From Xenococcus sp. MO_188.B8 (GTDB lineage: Bacteria; Cyanobacteriota; Cyanobacteriia; Cyanobacteriales; Xenococcaceae): a stretch of 51,467 nucleotides of DNA. The notes under the pieces were generated by a model, which saw only the letters and a list, made by a program, of their open reading frames with translations, did no database searches and had not been told where the DNA came from. The DNA is taken from contig JASJDR010000035.1 in NCBI GenBank assembly GCA_030065615.1, positions 1 to 51,467 of the forward strand. The letters run 5' to 3'. Below, one piece after another: positions 9,317 through 18,293 of this stretch. Each line of letters starts with the position of its first letter. Position 1 is the stretch's first letter. The translations under genes were made by a program, and so were the position numbers.

Positions 9317-10696
9317 CTAAGGTGTAATCATATTGCCAAAGAACAGTCCTATAAATAAAGCCAGAAATAAACTAATCGTTGATAACTTATGATCTTTAAA
9401 TTGAAAAGATATGGTTTGCAATAATATATAACCTAAATTTAAAGCTAGGGCAATAGTAACTGAGACAGCCATGGCAACTGCTTCTCCCCATCCCAAGATA
9501 CTTCCCGCACTGATAACTAGTATTATCGGAACTGCGATCGCAAAAGCAATAGCTTCTTTGGCTCCTGATCGATCGGCATTAAAAGAAACTATTGCGGCTG
9601 CTTGAGTTAGATAGATGATGATTATACCGAGCGCCACAATAGCAAGATGGAAGAGATCTTTATCTATCAGGGGATAGCCTATATTAATTCCCATCGCGAT
9701 GGCTGTTCCCAAGATTCCCAGCCCCACAGTTCCCAGATTAAAGGGACTTATAGGGATCTTAGATAGGAAAGTGGTGAGTTGATTGAGCCTGGATGTAGAA
9801 TTAAGCTCGGATGTAGATGTAAGGGTTGCTGGCGCAATGGATTCGGAAACAACTGCTGAATCATAATCATGGTTAAGTTCTAAATTTTCCCAATCCCAAG
9901 TTAATCCTTTTAAGTTTTTCAAGGCGGTTGCCGCATCAGGAAAACGTTTATTTACTTGGGGATGCACCATTTTATCTAACCAATCGATAAATCCGCGATC
10001 TAAGTGTTTTAAAACTGGTTTAAATTTTATTTGATAAGGATTGTCTGCTGTAGTCAAGTTTAATATTTCCGAAGACTTTTTATTAGTTAATAAACAAATA
10101 ATTGTCACTCCTAAACTATAGAGATCGGAGGCTTTGGTCGGTGCGATCGCTTGTTCGGGAGCCATAAAGCCTGGTGTTCCCTGAATTATGCTACTAGCAG
10201 CATTTTCTTGATTGGTAATTTTCGCTAAACCAAAATCAATTAAGTAAGGTTTAAGCTCACGATCTACTAAAATATTTTCTGGTTTGAGATCGCGATGCAA
10301 GATAAAGTCTTCCCGCTCTTGTAAATATACTAAAATTTCTAAAATTCTAATCGTAATTACCTTGATGGTTTCTGGAGTAATATTTTTTAATTCTGCCAAA
10401 GAAATCGCATCAATATATTCTTGAATTAAACAAAAACCATTATCTGTTTCTAAACTATCGAGGTAATTTGGTATCCCTTCATGATTAAGATTTTGTAAGA
10501 GATTAATCTCTCTTTGATAAGCCTGATATCCAGACCAAGTAGAATCAGCAGTAGCAAAACAAAATTGTTTAATCACCACCCAGCGATTATTTTCTAGTTC
10601 TTTCCCTTTCCAAGTAATCCGTCCCCCTTCACGATTACAACCCAATTCTGCAATGATTTCATAACCATAGGGAGTAAGATCGGGAACAATTTGCAT
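9317..10696 (-). CDS. Serine/threonine protein kinase with C-terminal membrane domain
   Basis: This is a Hanks-type kinase of 459 residues. The catalytic core covers roughly residues 10-270: a nucleotide-binding loop region ELGCNREGGRITWKG, the ATP-anchoring Lys in VVIKQF, the catalytic loop HRDLKPENIL, the Mg-binding DFGLAKI, and APEQA at the end of the activation segment. A low-complexity linker rich in Ser and Thr follows, then about five hydrophobic segments from about 320 to the end. The kinase domain therefore sits in the cytoplasm, anchored by the tail. The glycine loop is unusual (GCNREGG instead of GxGxxG), but all catalytic residues are present. The substrate is unknown. The gene is divergent from prfC. 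Confidence 0.88.
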   Translation of the reverse strand: MQIVPDLTPYGYEIIAELGCNREGGRITWKGKELENNRWVVIKQFCFATADSTWSGYQAYQREINLLQNLNHEGIPNYLDSLETDNGFCLIQEYIDAISLAELKNITPETIKVITIRILEILVYLQEREDFILHRDLKPENILVDRELKPYLIDFGLAKITNQENAASSIIQGTPGFMAPEQAIAPTKASDLYSLGVTIICLLTNKKSSEILNLTTADNPYQIKFKPVLKHLDRGFIDWLDKMVHPQVNKRFPDAATALKNLKGLTWDWENLELNHDYDSAVVSESIAPATLTSTSELNSTSRLNQLTTFLSKIPISPFNLGTVGLGILGTAIAMGINIGYPLIDKDLFHLAIVALGIIIIYLTQAAAIVSFNADRSGAKEAIAFAIAVPIILVISAGSILGWGEAVAMAVSVTIALALNLGYILLQTISFQFKDHKLSTISLFLALFIGLFFGNMITP

Positions 10697-10782
10697 CTTT
10701 TTGTTTGACTTGTATATGGTAATCCTATTCTAGTGAATTAAGGATATTGATATAATAATCCAGTAACTCTTATAAAAAATGA

Positions 10783-12405
10783 ATGTCCGTAGAAATTCAA
10801 ACTGAACTAGAACAGGCTGTTGATGGTCGCCGTAATTTTGCCATTATCTCCCACCCCGACGCAGGAAAAACTACCCTGACAGAAAAATTGTTACTCTATG
10901 GAGGCGCAATTCATGAAGCAGGTTCGGTAAAAGCCAGACGAGCACAGCGTAAAGCTACTTCAGACTGGATGGAAATGGAACAACAACGGGGTATTTCCAT
11001 TACCTCTACAGTGTTGCAATTTCGCTATGATGATTTCCAGATTAATCTCCTCGATACCCCTGGACACCAAGACTTTAGTGAAGATACCTATCGCACCTTA
11101 GCAGCAGCCGATAATGCTGTTATGTTGATTGACGCGGCTAAAGGTTTAGAGCCCCAAACCCGCAAATTATTTGAAGTTTGCCAACTGCGAGCGCTACCAA
11201 TCTTTACCTTTGTTAATAAACTAGATCGTCCTGGAAGAGAAGCCTTAGAGTTGCTAGACGAAATTGAGCAAGAACTAGGTATGGCAACCTATGCGGTTAA
11301 TTGGCCGATCGGTATGGGCGATCGCTTTAAAGGGGTCTATGACCGCATTGCTAAGAAAATTCACTTATTTGAACGTCGCTCTCACGGTAGTAAAGCCGCT
11401 CAAGAGACGGTTATTGAACTAGGTGATCCCAGAATAGAAGAATTATTAGAACCAGAGCTTTATTACCAACTCAAAGAAGAATTAGAAATACTCGATGAAA
11501 TTGCTGCTGATTTTGATCTCGAACAAATCCACGCAGGCAAAATGACTCCCGTATTTTTTGGTAGTGCCATGACTAATTTTGGAGTGGAATTATTTCTCAA
11601 ATCTTTCCTGGAATATGCCCTCAAACCAGAAGGTCGCAATTCATCTCAGGGCTCAATTGAACCTACCTATCCCGAATTTACCGGGTTTGTCTTTAAGCTC
11701 CAAGCTAACATGGACCCCAAACATCGCGATCGAGTAGCCTTTGTGCGAGTATGTACCGGTAAATTTGAAAAAGATATGACGGTTAAACATGCCCGCACAG
11801 GCAAAACTGTCCGTCTGTCTCGTCCCCAAAAATTATTTGCCCAAGGAAGAGAATCCCTAGATATTGCCTATCCGGGAGATGTGATCGGTTTAAATAATCC
11901 TGGAGTATTCGCGATCGGCGATACTATTTACAATGGGAAAAAACTTGAATATGAAGGAATTCCTTGTTTTTCTCCCGAAATATTTGCCTATCTGAAAAAT
12001 CCGAACCCTTCTAAGTTTAAACAATTCCAAAAAGGAATTACCGAATTACGGGAAGAAGGCGCAATTCAAATTATGTATTCGGCTGACGAATTCAAGCGCG
12101 AGCCTATCTTAGCCGCTGTCGGACAACTTCAGTTTGAAGTCGTCCAGTTTCGCCTCAGAAATGAATATGGTGTGGAAACTACCCTAGAACCTCTATCTTA
12201 CAGTCTGGCTCGTTGGGTCGGTGGCGGTTGGGAAGCTTTAGAAAAAGCTGGAAAAATCTTTAACACCATGACAGTCAAAGATAATTGGGGAAGACCTGTT
12301 TTATTAATTAGAAACGAATGGAATTTAGGTCAAATTATGGCTGATAATCCCAATTTAAATCTTAAGTCTACTGCCCCCGTAGGCGCAGGGATCGAACCTG
12401 ATTAA
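10783..12405 (+). CDS. prfC: Peptide chain release factor 3 (RF3)
   Basis: RF3 is the GTPase that removes RF1 or RF2 from the ribosome after peptide release. The 540 residues carry the translational GTPase motifs: G1 [11 protein letters not shown], switch regions with RGISITS, G3 [14 protein letters not shown], and G4 NKLDR. RF3-specific features are the [13 protein letters not shown] segment and a C-terminal domain with [18 protein letters not shown]. Length and both ends fit the family. The gene starts at ATG 10783 and appears to be transcribed alone, divergently from the kinase. Confidence 0.96.
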   Translation: MSVEIQTELEQAVDGRRNFAIISHPDAGKTTLTEKLLLYGGAIHEAGSVKARRAQRKATSDWMEMEQQRGISITSTVLQFRYDDFQINLLDTPGHQDFSEDTYRTLAAADNAVMLIDAAKGLEPQTRKLFEVCQLRALPIFTFVNKLDRPGREALELLDEIEQELGMATYAVNWPIGMGDRFKGVYDRIAKKIHLFERRSHGSKAAQETVIELGDPRIEELLEPELYYQLKEELEILDEIAADFDLEQIHAGKMTPVFFGSAMTNFGVELFLKSFLEYALKPEGRNSSQGSIEPTYPEFTGFVFKLQANMDPKHRDRVAFVRVCTGKFEKDMTVKHARTGKTVRLSRPQKLFAQGRESLDIAYPGDVIGLNNPGVFAIGDTIYNGKKLEYEGIPCFSPEIFAYLKNPNPSKFKQFQKGITELREEGAIQIMYSADEFKREPILAAVGQLQFEVVQFRLRNEYGVETTLEPLSYSLARWVGGGWEALEKAGKIFNTMTVKDNWGRPVLLIRNEWNLGQIMADNPNLNLKSTAPVGAGIEPD

Positions 12406-12713
12406 AATCCCTCCGTGAATTAGCTATAAGCTTTTTTATCTTGCTTACCTTGAGGAATTAGACAAAACTGCGTTTAGTTCTTGATCTAAGCAAGTTGATA
12501 AACTTGAAATAGTATTTTACCGAACATTAGGTAAAAAAGGCAAAAATTTAGCGATCGCAATCATTTATATTACAGGAACAATTTAGCTGCTATGACAGAT
12601 CTGATGAATCGGATTTGAGAGGACTCATAGAGAATTAAATCTCGGTATTTTCAAGGCAATTTTGGGCAATATAGGTCATCAAACTTGAAAGCTAGATTGC
12701 TGACTCGATACCT
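12406..12713. other. Intergenic region before the Ig-repeat protein
   Basis: The 308-base spacer contains one HIP1 octamer near 12552 and AT-rich sequence. I see no open frame, strong hairpin or RNA gene. It should contain the promoter of the following large gene. Confidence 0.4.
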
Positions 12714-15644
12714 ATGGCTTTAACTACTACTAATCTCACTGATTGGGTTAATAATTTAAATCAAAATCCTGAGGACTTAGTTAATATTCTGGTGGGAACT
12801 GGAGTTGAGATAATAACTGATAGTATTCAAATCTCTCAATTATCACTTGGTGATAGTACCGATACACAAACAACCGCAGAAGATACTTCCGATTCACCAA
12901 CAACCGAAGAAAATATTCCCGTAACTACCGCAGTAATAGAAAACGGCACAGACACCTTAACTTATCCTTTAACTTTAACAGTTACTGTTGATGGTGCTAA
13001 CGGAAAAGCTACTGTTAACAATGATGGCACCATTACCTATACTCCTGATCCAGACTTCTTCGGTTTGGATACTTATACCTACGAGATTAATGATGCAAAT
13101 AACGATATCACTTCGGAAACAGTGAACGTGAAGGTGAATCCAGTTACGGCGGTTGATGATATTGCTGGTACCAATGAAGATACTTCTGTAACTACTGCAG
13201 TATTAAATAACGACACAGACCTCGATAAAGAACTAACAGTTACTACTAATGGTACTAACGGAACCGCTACTGTTAACGATGATGGCAAAACCATTAACTA
13301 TACTCCTAACCTAAACTTCTTCGGTACTGATACTTTTACCTACACCATCGATTATGGAAATGACGCAACCAGTTCGAATACAGTGTCAGTGTCCGTGGAT
13401 GCTGAAGACATTATCGATGATACTTATACCTACACTATCGATTATGTAAATGGCGCAACCAGTTCGAATACAGTGCCCGTGACTACTCCCGTAACTATCG
13501 AAGGAATAGATATATTTACAGTTACCACTGAACCTACTAACGGAACCGCTACTGTTAACGTTGATGGCACTATTACCTATACTCCTAAGAAAGACTTCTA
13601 CGGTAATGATACTTATACCTACACCATCGATTATGGAAATGGCTTAACCAGCTCGGCATCAGTGTTCGTGACGGTTAATCCGGTTAATGATCCACCAGAA
13701 GCAGGTGGGGATCTTGCTATTACCGATGAAGATACTCCCGTAATTACCCCAGTATTAGATAACGACACAGATCGCGATCACGCTGATGTCCCTGATACTA
13801 TCGAGCTCGATCCTAATGCTGCCCATAGAGCCATCGGTTATTTTGAAGGCGGTCTTTTGGATGATATGGTAGGTATTGGAATAGATTCGGGAATTATTCT
13901 TAGTACTGGAGAAATTAGCGATGCTTCTGGTCCTAACGTTGAAGACAATACAGGTCAAGCCTTATTCACACCAGGGGATAGTGACTTAAATATGATTCTC
14001 GATCCTGAAAGTTCTGATCGAGATGAGCTAGCTGACGGTGATACTAACGATGCGATTTTTCTAGAGTTTGATTTTGTACCCGAAAATGAAGAGTTTACCT
14101 TTGAATATGTTTTTGCATCAGACGAGTACAACGAATTTGCCAATAGTGGTTTCAATGATATTTTTGCTTTTTTGTTAGATGGAGAAAATATTGCCTTAAT
14201 TCCTAGCACTACCGAACCTGTATCGATTAATAATATCAATGCGCAAGAAAACACTAAATTTTTCCGCAATAACGATCCTAGTGATGTTGCGGAGGAAAAC
14301 TTACTCGATATTGAGTTTGATGGTTTAACTACTGTTTTAGAGGCTAGAGGATTCGTAACTCCAGGGAAGACTCATCATCTTAAGTTAGTGATTGCCGATG
14401 TCAGTGATTCAATTTATGATTCTGCAGTATTTCTCAAAGCAGGAAGTTTATCTACTCCTCCAACTGTAAATGATGCTACTTTAACTGTTAATGATAGAGA
14501 AATAGTTACGATTAATTCTAATTCAGAGATTTCTGATGCCAAAGCCCTTCTTAAATTTACCTTATCCGGTACAGATACTAATTCGATTAACGAAGTGGGA
14601 GTATTTGAAGTTGATGACGATCATGGGTCTATTGATGGAGTTTTGCCGGGTTCGGCAAATTACACACAATTATTTTTAGAAAGGTTAGGTAGGAGCAGTA
14701 CATCTCAATCTATTTTTACTGGACTAGCCGGATCTATAATGGATGGGCAAAATCTCAGTCGCGCATTTAAACGTACAGTGGGCAGCAAGCTAGGATTCTA
14801 TCTGATTACTGACGGCACTTCCGACACAATGTTACATGATTTTCCATCATATCTGCATAATCACGAACCAAATATTTTATTTAGTTTTCCTGAGGCCAAT
14901 CCTGGTTTCCAAGATCCTTTAAAAATTACTGGAAATGATAATGGCCTAACTTTATCTTGGGAAGATGATTCGAGAGATAATGATTATAATGACCTGGTTT
15001 TAACTGTAGAGACTGTCGATCCGAGTACAATTCCTAATACTAATACTGCTCTTAGTTCAAGAAGACAAGGGGATATTCAAAAAGAAATTATCGATCTTTC
15101 TTTTCTTGAAGATGGAGAAACAATTAATGCTAATATTCATGTCTGGAGTGAGACTGTATTCGATAATCGGGTAGGTTTGTATCCTTTAGAAGATGCTCAA
15201 GGAACAGTAGCTATTCGCAATTCAGAAGGAGAAGTAGTAGAAGAGTTTACTCCAGACCAAAGTGGATATTTGGAAGCAGCAATTAGTCAAAGAGTATTTG
15301 AATTCGATAGAAACGGTGAAGGTTATATCAAATTAGAAGAAGACGGTTCAGAAGAAGACAGTTATGTTCCTTACATAGGCGGTAATATCGAATTAGAACA
15401 AGGCTATTATGCTCCTTACATAATTGTGAACGGGACAGCAGAACAATGGCTAGATTCTAATACCAATAATTTACATGCCCTAGATACCTTTGCTTATGTT
15501 CCTTTTATCGATGATGGTACCACAGGTCAAACTAATTATGATCGCGTTACCTTATTAGGTGATAATGTTTTTGGTTTTGAAGATCAGCTAATTGCATTAA
15601 GTGATTATGATTATAACGATATGATTCTCAAGGTAGATTTTTAG
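12714..15644 (+). CDS. Large Ig-repeat protein with choice-of-anchor L and DUF4114-like domains
   Basis: This 976-residue acidic protein is probably secreted or displayed at the surface. From about residue 60 to 330 there are cadherin-like/Big_9-type repeats, each with the sequence N-G-T-A-T-V-N-x-D-G-T-I-x-Y-T-P, then F-x-G-x-D-T-Y-T-Y. About 355-578 matches a choice-of-anchor L domain (IGYFEGGLLDDMVGIGIDSG, then a D/N-rich region). Two DUF4114-like motifs follow: LSWEDDSRDNDYNDLVLTVE (about 746-766) and, at the very end, SDYDYNDMILKVDF. There is no N-terminal signal peptide, so export by a type I pathway with a C-terminal signal is likely, as inferred from similar calcium-binding cyanobacterial proteins. 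The many Asp/Asn turns suggest calcium binding. The exact role (adhesion, matrix or S-layer) cannot be told. Confidence 0.8.
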   Translation: MALTTTNLTDWVNNLNQNPEDLVNILVGTGVEIITDSIQISQLSLGDSTDTQTTAEDTSDSPTTEENIPVTTAVIENGTDTLTYPLTLTVTVDGANGKATVNNDGTITYTPDPDFFGLDTYTYEINDANNDITSETVNVKVNPVTAVDDIAGTNEDTSVTTAVLNNDTDLDKELTVTTNGTNGTATVNDDGKTINYTPNLNFFGTDTFTYTIDYGNDATSSNTVSVSVDAEDIIDDTYTYTIDYVNGATSSNTVPVTTPVTIEGIDIFTVTTEPTNGTATVNVDGTITYTPKKDFYGNDTYTYTIDYGNGLTSSASVFVTVNPVNDPPEAGGDLAITDEDTPVITPVLDNDTDRDHADVPDTIELDPNAAHRAIGYFEGGLLDDMVGIGIDSGIILSTGEISDASGPNVEDNTGQALFTPGDSDLNMILDPESSDRDELADGDTNDAIFLEFDFVPENEEFTFEYVFASDEYNEFANSGFNDIFAFLLDGENIALIPSTTEPVSINNINAQENTKFFRNNDPSDVAEENLLDIEFDGLTTVLEARGFVTPGKTHHLKLVIADVSDSIYDSAVFLKAGSLSTPPTVNDATLTVNDREIVTINSNSEISDAKALLKFTLSGTDTNSINEVGVFEVDDDHGSIDGVLPGSANYTQLFLERLGRSSTSQSIFTGLAGSIMDGQNLSRAFKRTVGSKLGFYLITDGTSDTMLHDFPSYLHNHEPNILFSFPEANPGFQDPLKITGNDNGLTLSWEDDSRDNDYNDLVLTVETVDPSTIPNTNTALSSRRQGDIQKEIIDLSFLEDGETINANIHVWSETVFDNRVGLYPLEDAQGTVAIRNSEGEVVEEFTPDQSGYLEAAISQRVFEFDRNGEGYIKLEEDGSEEDSYVPYIGGNIELEQGYYAPYIIVNGTAEQWLDSNTNNLHALDTFAYVPFIDDGTTGQTNYDRVTLLGDNVFGFEDQLIALSDYDYNDMILKVDF

Positions 15645-15736
15645 AATACTGATAATTATTCTTCAAGTACTTAGGCAAAATTAATTCTGCATTAAGTAGC
15701 TGGGCAAAATAACTTACCTAGGATTGATAGGTTTTA

Positions 15737-16075
15737 GCGATCGCTGTTGGCATCTCAAAACTAATAAGCGATCGCACTCTTGCTCCTAAAACTCCCTCAA
15801 AAAGCGCTCGCTCTTCTCATTTCGCAACCGAATCATTCCCTAATGGCGATCGCTCTTTAAGTCTCAACTGCAACTAATAAGCGCTCGCCATCTTGACTCG
15901 AAAACCCCAGCCAAAAGAGATCGCACTCCTATATTCCCAGCAGAATCATTCCCCAGTGGGGATCGCCCTTGACTTCTCAAAACTAGTAAGCGATCGCACT
16001 ATTGACCGGAAAACCCCCTCAAAAAGGGATCTTTCTTCTCATTCCGCAACCGAATCATGCAACAGAGGAGATCGC
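15737..16075. repeat. Three-copy 109-113 bp tandem repeat carrying HIP1-like octamers
   Basis: Imperfect repeat units begin at 15737, 15846 and 15959, and the start of a fourth unit lies at 16068. Each unit contains, in order, a GCGATCGC-like octamer, CTCAAAACTAATAAGCGATCGC or a variant, an AAAACCCC..CAAAA stretch, a further (G)CGATCGC-like octamer, and CGCAACCGAATCATTCC or a variant. HIP1-like octamers therefore recur about every 35-40 bases, some degenerated to GCGCTCGC or GGGATCGC. No credible gene overlaps it. It fills the space between the Ig-repeat gene and the 3' end of the RiPP operon. Confidence 0.85.
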
Positions 16076-16158
16076 ACTATGATCGCTTGAATGTTTACAA
16101 TCGAATGCCCAACTGCACGCGGCGGTCTTTCTTGCTGAAGCTATCGCCCCTTGGGTTA

Positions 16159-16389
16159 CTAGCAATTCCCACCAATCGACATACCGGCATTGCTGCAAGT
16201 CGTGGATGCGCTGTCACTACAGGTTCCAAAAAAGTTCTTGTTTTCACAATTCACGCATTCGCAAGCACCAGTGCTCTTGTCCGTGCAGGCCCAGGACCCC
16301 GGTGGACACGACGGAGAAACGCCATTGGAGAGGGGAGTAGTATTAACATACCGCATAACGGGTTGAGCTTGGATTGGAAGTTTCATCAT
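16159..16389 (-). CDS. Cys-rich RiPP precursor peptide with cyanobactin-like leader
   Basis: This 76-residue peptide begins MMKLPIQAQPVMRYV. The motif LP-x-Q-x-x-PV-x-R is the same as in the cyanobactin precursor PatE (LPQQGQPVIR) and is shared by the other small genes at 17671-20154. After the leader come eight cysteines in about 50 residues, with Ser, Thr, Asn and Gly between them (for example GACECVNCEN and a final GGNC). There is no GVEAS cleavage site in this copy. AAGGAG stands 5 bases before the first ATG (16389). A secreted, disulfide- or thioether-rich product is plausible, but no matching modifying enzyme is visible. It is the last gene of the minus-strand RiPP set, downstream of the methyltransferase. 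Confidence 0.72.
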   Translation of the reverse strand: MMKLPIQAQPVMRYVNTTPLSNGVSPSCPPGSWACTDKSTGACECVNCENKNFFGTCSDSASTTCSNAGMSIGGNC

Positions 16390-16545
16390 TGATTCTCCTT
16401 GTTTAACTATTGAATGTTTACTACCAACGACGCATTGCTAGGCATCTAGCCCTAGAAAATCCAGCAAATAAATAACACTAATTCTCATGGGCAACTGGAT
16501 ATATAAAACTAATTTTTAATTTTTGGTAATCTCTTAACTTTTAGT

Positions 16546-17406
16546 TCACAGTTCGGCTCGTGTGAGCAAGACAAAGCCAGACATCTGACATAAAATTTTC
16601 CAATTCTCCTGCGAAAGTTGAGCCAGAAACTCTTGGGGCAAAGCTCCACGCTCCAAGCGCTGCGCTTCTTCAAAGAAAGAATGAAATTCGATGGTTTTCC
16701 AACCGTATTGCCGGAAAAACTCGGTTCCCTCTTCGGGAGCAAATTGCATCTTTACTTCACCAGCAGTAAGTGTTTCACCTAAGTTTTTCTGTATCTGTTG
16801 TAATCCGTTTGGTGAACTGAGATCGGTCAGCCACCAACAAAACTCTGGCTGTGCGTGCAGATCCATCGCCAGGGCGGCTACTTGTTCGGGAGTCATATAG
16901 ATCAGAAGCCCTTCAGTAACGACTAAACCTCGTTTTGCCACTGTACCGATGCGCTGGAAGAGCATCTCCCTAGCAATCGCATCAGTCACATCAAACGGAA
17001 CTGATTCGAGTGCACACACTGGCTTCACACTGGCGAGTTTGTCTGCTTTGTAGGCTAGAACGATTGGCAGATCGCTTTCAAACCAATGCAGTGAAGTGGG
17101 TAGAGGTAGTCGATAGGGTCTTGTATCTAGCCCAGACCCTAAGTTAAGGACTGCATCGATCCCTTCTTTCTCAACAGCCCTCAGGATTAGCTCATCAATT
17201 ACACAGGTGCGTACTGCACAACCTGTCGCCACCGAATTTCCCTCTGGCATTACTTGTGCAAGCTGCTCACCGCGCGCTCCAGCTAAAACTCGGGCATAAG
17301 GATCTTGGAAATGAGCATCTACGCGATCGCTTTCCATTGCCCGATAGTGTGCTGTCAAGAAGGCGGTATCTGAGATATATTCAACTGGTAAGGAAGTATT
17401 ACTCAT
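16546..17406 (-). CDS. Class I SAM-dependent methyltransferase, LCMT/PPM1-like family
   Basis: The 286 residues match the family of leucine carboxyl methyltransferase-like O-methyltransferases common in bacterial secondary metabolism. SAM-binding motif I is VLNLGSGLDTRPYRL (about residues 85-99), a typical 'GSGLDTRPYRL' of this family. The acidic strand is WFESDLP, and the family motif TEGLLIYMTPEQV follows at about 164-176. The N-terminal DTAFLTAHYRAMES is also characteristic. It lies between two precursor genes on the same strand, so it may methylate a precursor or its C-terminal carboxylate; this is inference from position, as a link of this family to RiPPs is not proven here. An AGGG precedes the ATG at 17406. 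Confidence 0.82.
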   Translation of the reverse strand: MSNTSLPVEYISDTAFLTAHYRAMESDRVDAHFQDPYARVLAGARGEQLAQVMPEGNSVATGCAVRTCVIDELILRAVEKEGIDAVLNLGSGLDTRPYRLPLPTSLHWFESDLPIVLAYKADKLASVKPVCALESVPFDVTDAIAREMLFQRIGTVAKRGLVVTEGLLIYMTPEQVAALAMDLHAQPEFCWWLTDLSSPNGLQQIQKNLGETLTAGEVKMQFAPEEGTEFFRQYGWKTIEFHSFFEEAQRLERGALPQEFLAQLSQENWKILCQMSGFVLLTRAEL

Positions 17407-17509
17407 TCTGGTGCCCTACAATAGTATTCCCTAAAGGCAACTTCAGTGCTGTCCTAAATATTGCTCAAGGATGGATTCAAATAGCTATGAAAATTCCTTG
17501 ACTGTGTTA

Positions 17510-17551
17510 GACTTCATCAGTGGTCTATAGTAGGCGACCACTGATGAAGTC
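17510..17551. other. Perfect 16-bp inverted repeat between precursor and methyltransferase
   Basis: GACTTCATCAGTGGTC (17510-17525) and its exact complement GACCACTGATGAAGTC (17536-17551) enclose a 10-nt loop. In the minus-strand transcript the hairpin falls after the precursor at 17671-17829 and before the methyltransferase. No T-run follows the stem on the minus strand, so it is not a standard terminator. It could limit read-through, protect the 3' end of precursor mRNA, or mark a processing site. Confidence 0.7.
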
Positions 17552-17670
17552 AAAAAAGCACTATTACCAAATCATTATTTATGCTCAGATTCATTAGCCA
17601 TCTGGACCAGGTAACTACTGATGGATGATTGTGGTTAAAGTTCCAAGCAAAACAATTTAAGAGTCTTTGC

Positions 17671-17829
17671 CTAAATTAATGAACCTAATATAGGTCCTGC
17701 AACTGACCCGACAGTCTTAAGAACGTCCATAACGCCACTAGCTTCAACACCATTCTCACTTGAGATAGTAGCACCAGTGATATTCCGTTGGACAGGTGGC
17801 GCTTGGATTGGAAGTTTAGATGATTTCAT
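17671..17829 (-). CDS. RiPP precursor with GVEAS cleavage site and hydrophobic core (copy A)
   Basis: This peptide has 52 residues from the ATG at 17829: MKSSKLPIQAPPVQRNITG, then ATISSENGVEAS, then a tail starting GVMDVLKTVGSVAGPILG. A longer frame could begin at a GTG (17874), but the shorter start aligns exactly with the paralogue at 17954-18118. GVEAS corresponds to the cyanobactin recognition site G-L/V-E-A/P-S, after which PatA-type proteases cut. Cleavage here would release a 21-residue peptide rich in Val, Leu, Ile and Gly with one Asp and one Lys. No cyanobactin macrocyclisation signal (AYD-type) follows the core. The ribosome binding site is weak (AAAAGTGA). Confidence 0.75.
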   Translation of the reverse strand: MKSSKLPIQAPPVQRNITGATISSENGVEASGVMDVLKTVGSVAGPILGSLI

Positions 17830-17953
17830 TATTTTTGTCACTTTTTGGTTATTGTTTGATTGTTCGCTTAACACCTACCACTGATTGTTAGTAGGATGCT
17901 ATGCTAAGTCCGAGTTTTAAACTTCAACAGCGATCTTCACCACTGTGTCACAC

Positions 17954-18118
17954 CTAACCACCTAGCAACTGAGTAGCAACTGGAAGGGCAGCTTTTCCTA
18001 CTTGTTTGAGTATATCCAAGAATCCAGAGGCTTCAACACCATTCTCGCCTGAGATGGGAGCACCAGTGATATTACGTGTAACAGGTGCAGCTTGGATGGG
18101 GAGTTTAGATCGTTTCAT
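17954..18118 (-). CDS. RiPP precursor with GVEAS cleavage site and amphipathic core (copy B)
   Basis: This 54-residue peptide starts at ATG 18118, with AGGAG 7 bases upstream, and stops at TAG 17954. It reads MKRSKLPIQAAPVTRNITG, then APISGENGVEAS, then a tail beginning GFLDILKQVGKAAL and ending QLLGG. It is a close paralogue of the 17671-17829 gene: leader and cleavage region are nearly identical, while the core differs. The predicted 23-residue core has D4, K7, Q8 and K11 on one helical face and F2, L3, I5, L6 and V9 on the other, like a membrane-active helical peptide. The gene is too short for usual gene callers but is supported by paralogy, ribosome binding site and position. Confidence 0.75.
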   Translation of the reverse strand: MKRSKLPIQAAPVTRNITGAPISGENGVEASGFLDILKQVGKAALPVATQLLGG

Positions 18119-18169
18119 GATTTTGCTCCTAATTTTGTGATTTTGTTGTTTTTTTTATTCACTGAATAC

Positions 18170-18217
18170 TTACCACTGATTGCGCGGTATATGTCCAGCT
18201 TGGATTGGAAGTGTCAT
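18170..18217 (-). pseudogene. Leader-only RiPP precursor remnant 1
   Basis: From ATG 18217, with a strong AAGGAG 8 bases upstream, the frame encodes MTLPIQAGHIPRNQW and stops at TAA 18170. It preserves the leader form LPIQA-x-x-x-P-R but lacks a cleavage site and core. Either it is a decayed precursor whose 3' part was lost during tandem duplication, or a truncated leader still translated. The ribosome binding site has stayed intact. Confidence 0.5.
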
Positions 18218-18293
18218 AGTCTTTTCTCCTTTTTTGAGTCATCGCTTTACAGAAACTAAGGCAGTGATTGGTTCTAAAACCTTGTTATTCAAG

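Noticed and set aside
16057..16392. Plus-strand ORF of 111 residues opposite the Cys-rich precursor
   Set aside because: It lacks a ribosome binding site, family similarity and sensible codon use, while the minus-strand frame has AAGGAG and the shared leader.
17510..17551. Rho-independent terminator
   Set aside because: The stem is perfect but no T-run follows on either strand in the right place.
17671..17874. Longer start (GTG 17874) for precursor copy A
   Set aside because: No ribosome binding site, and the extra residues do not align with the paralogue, whose ATG matches 17829.
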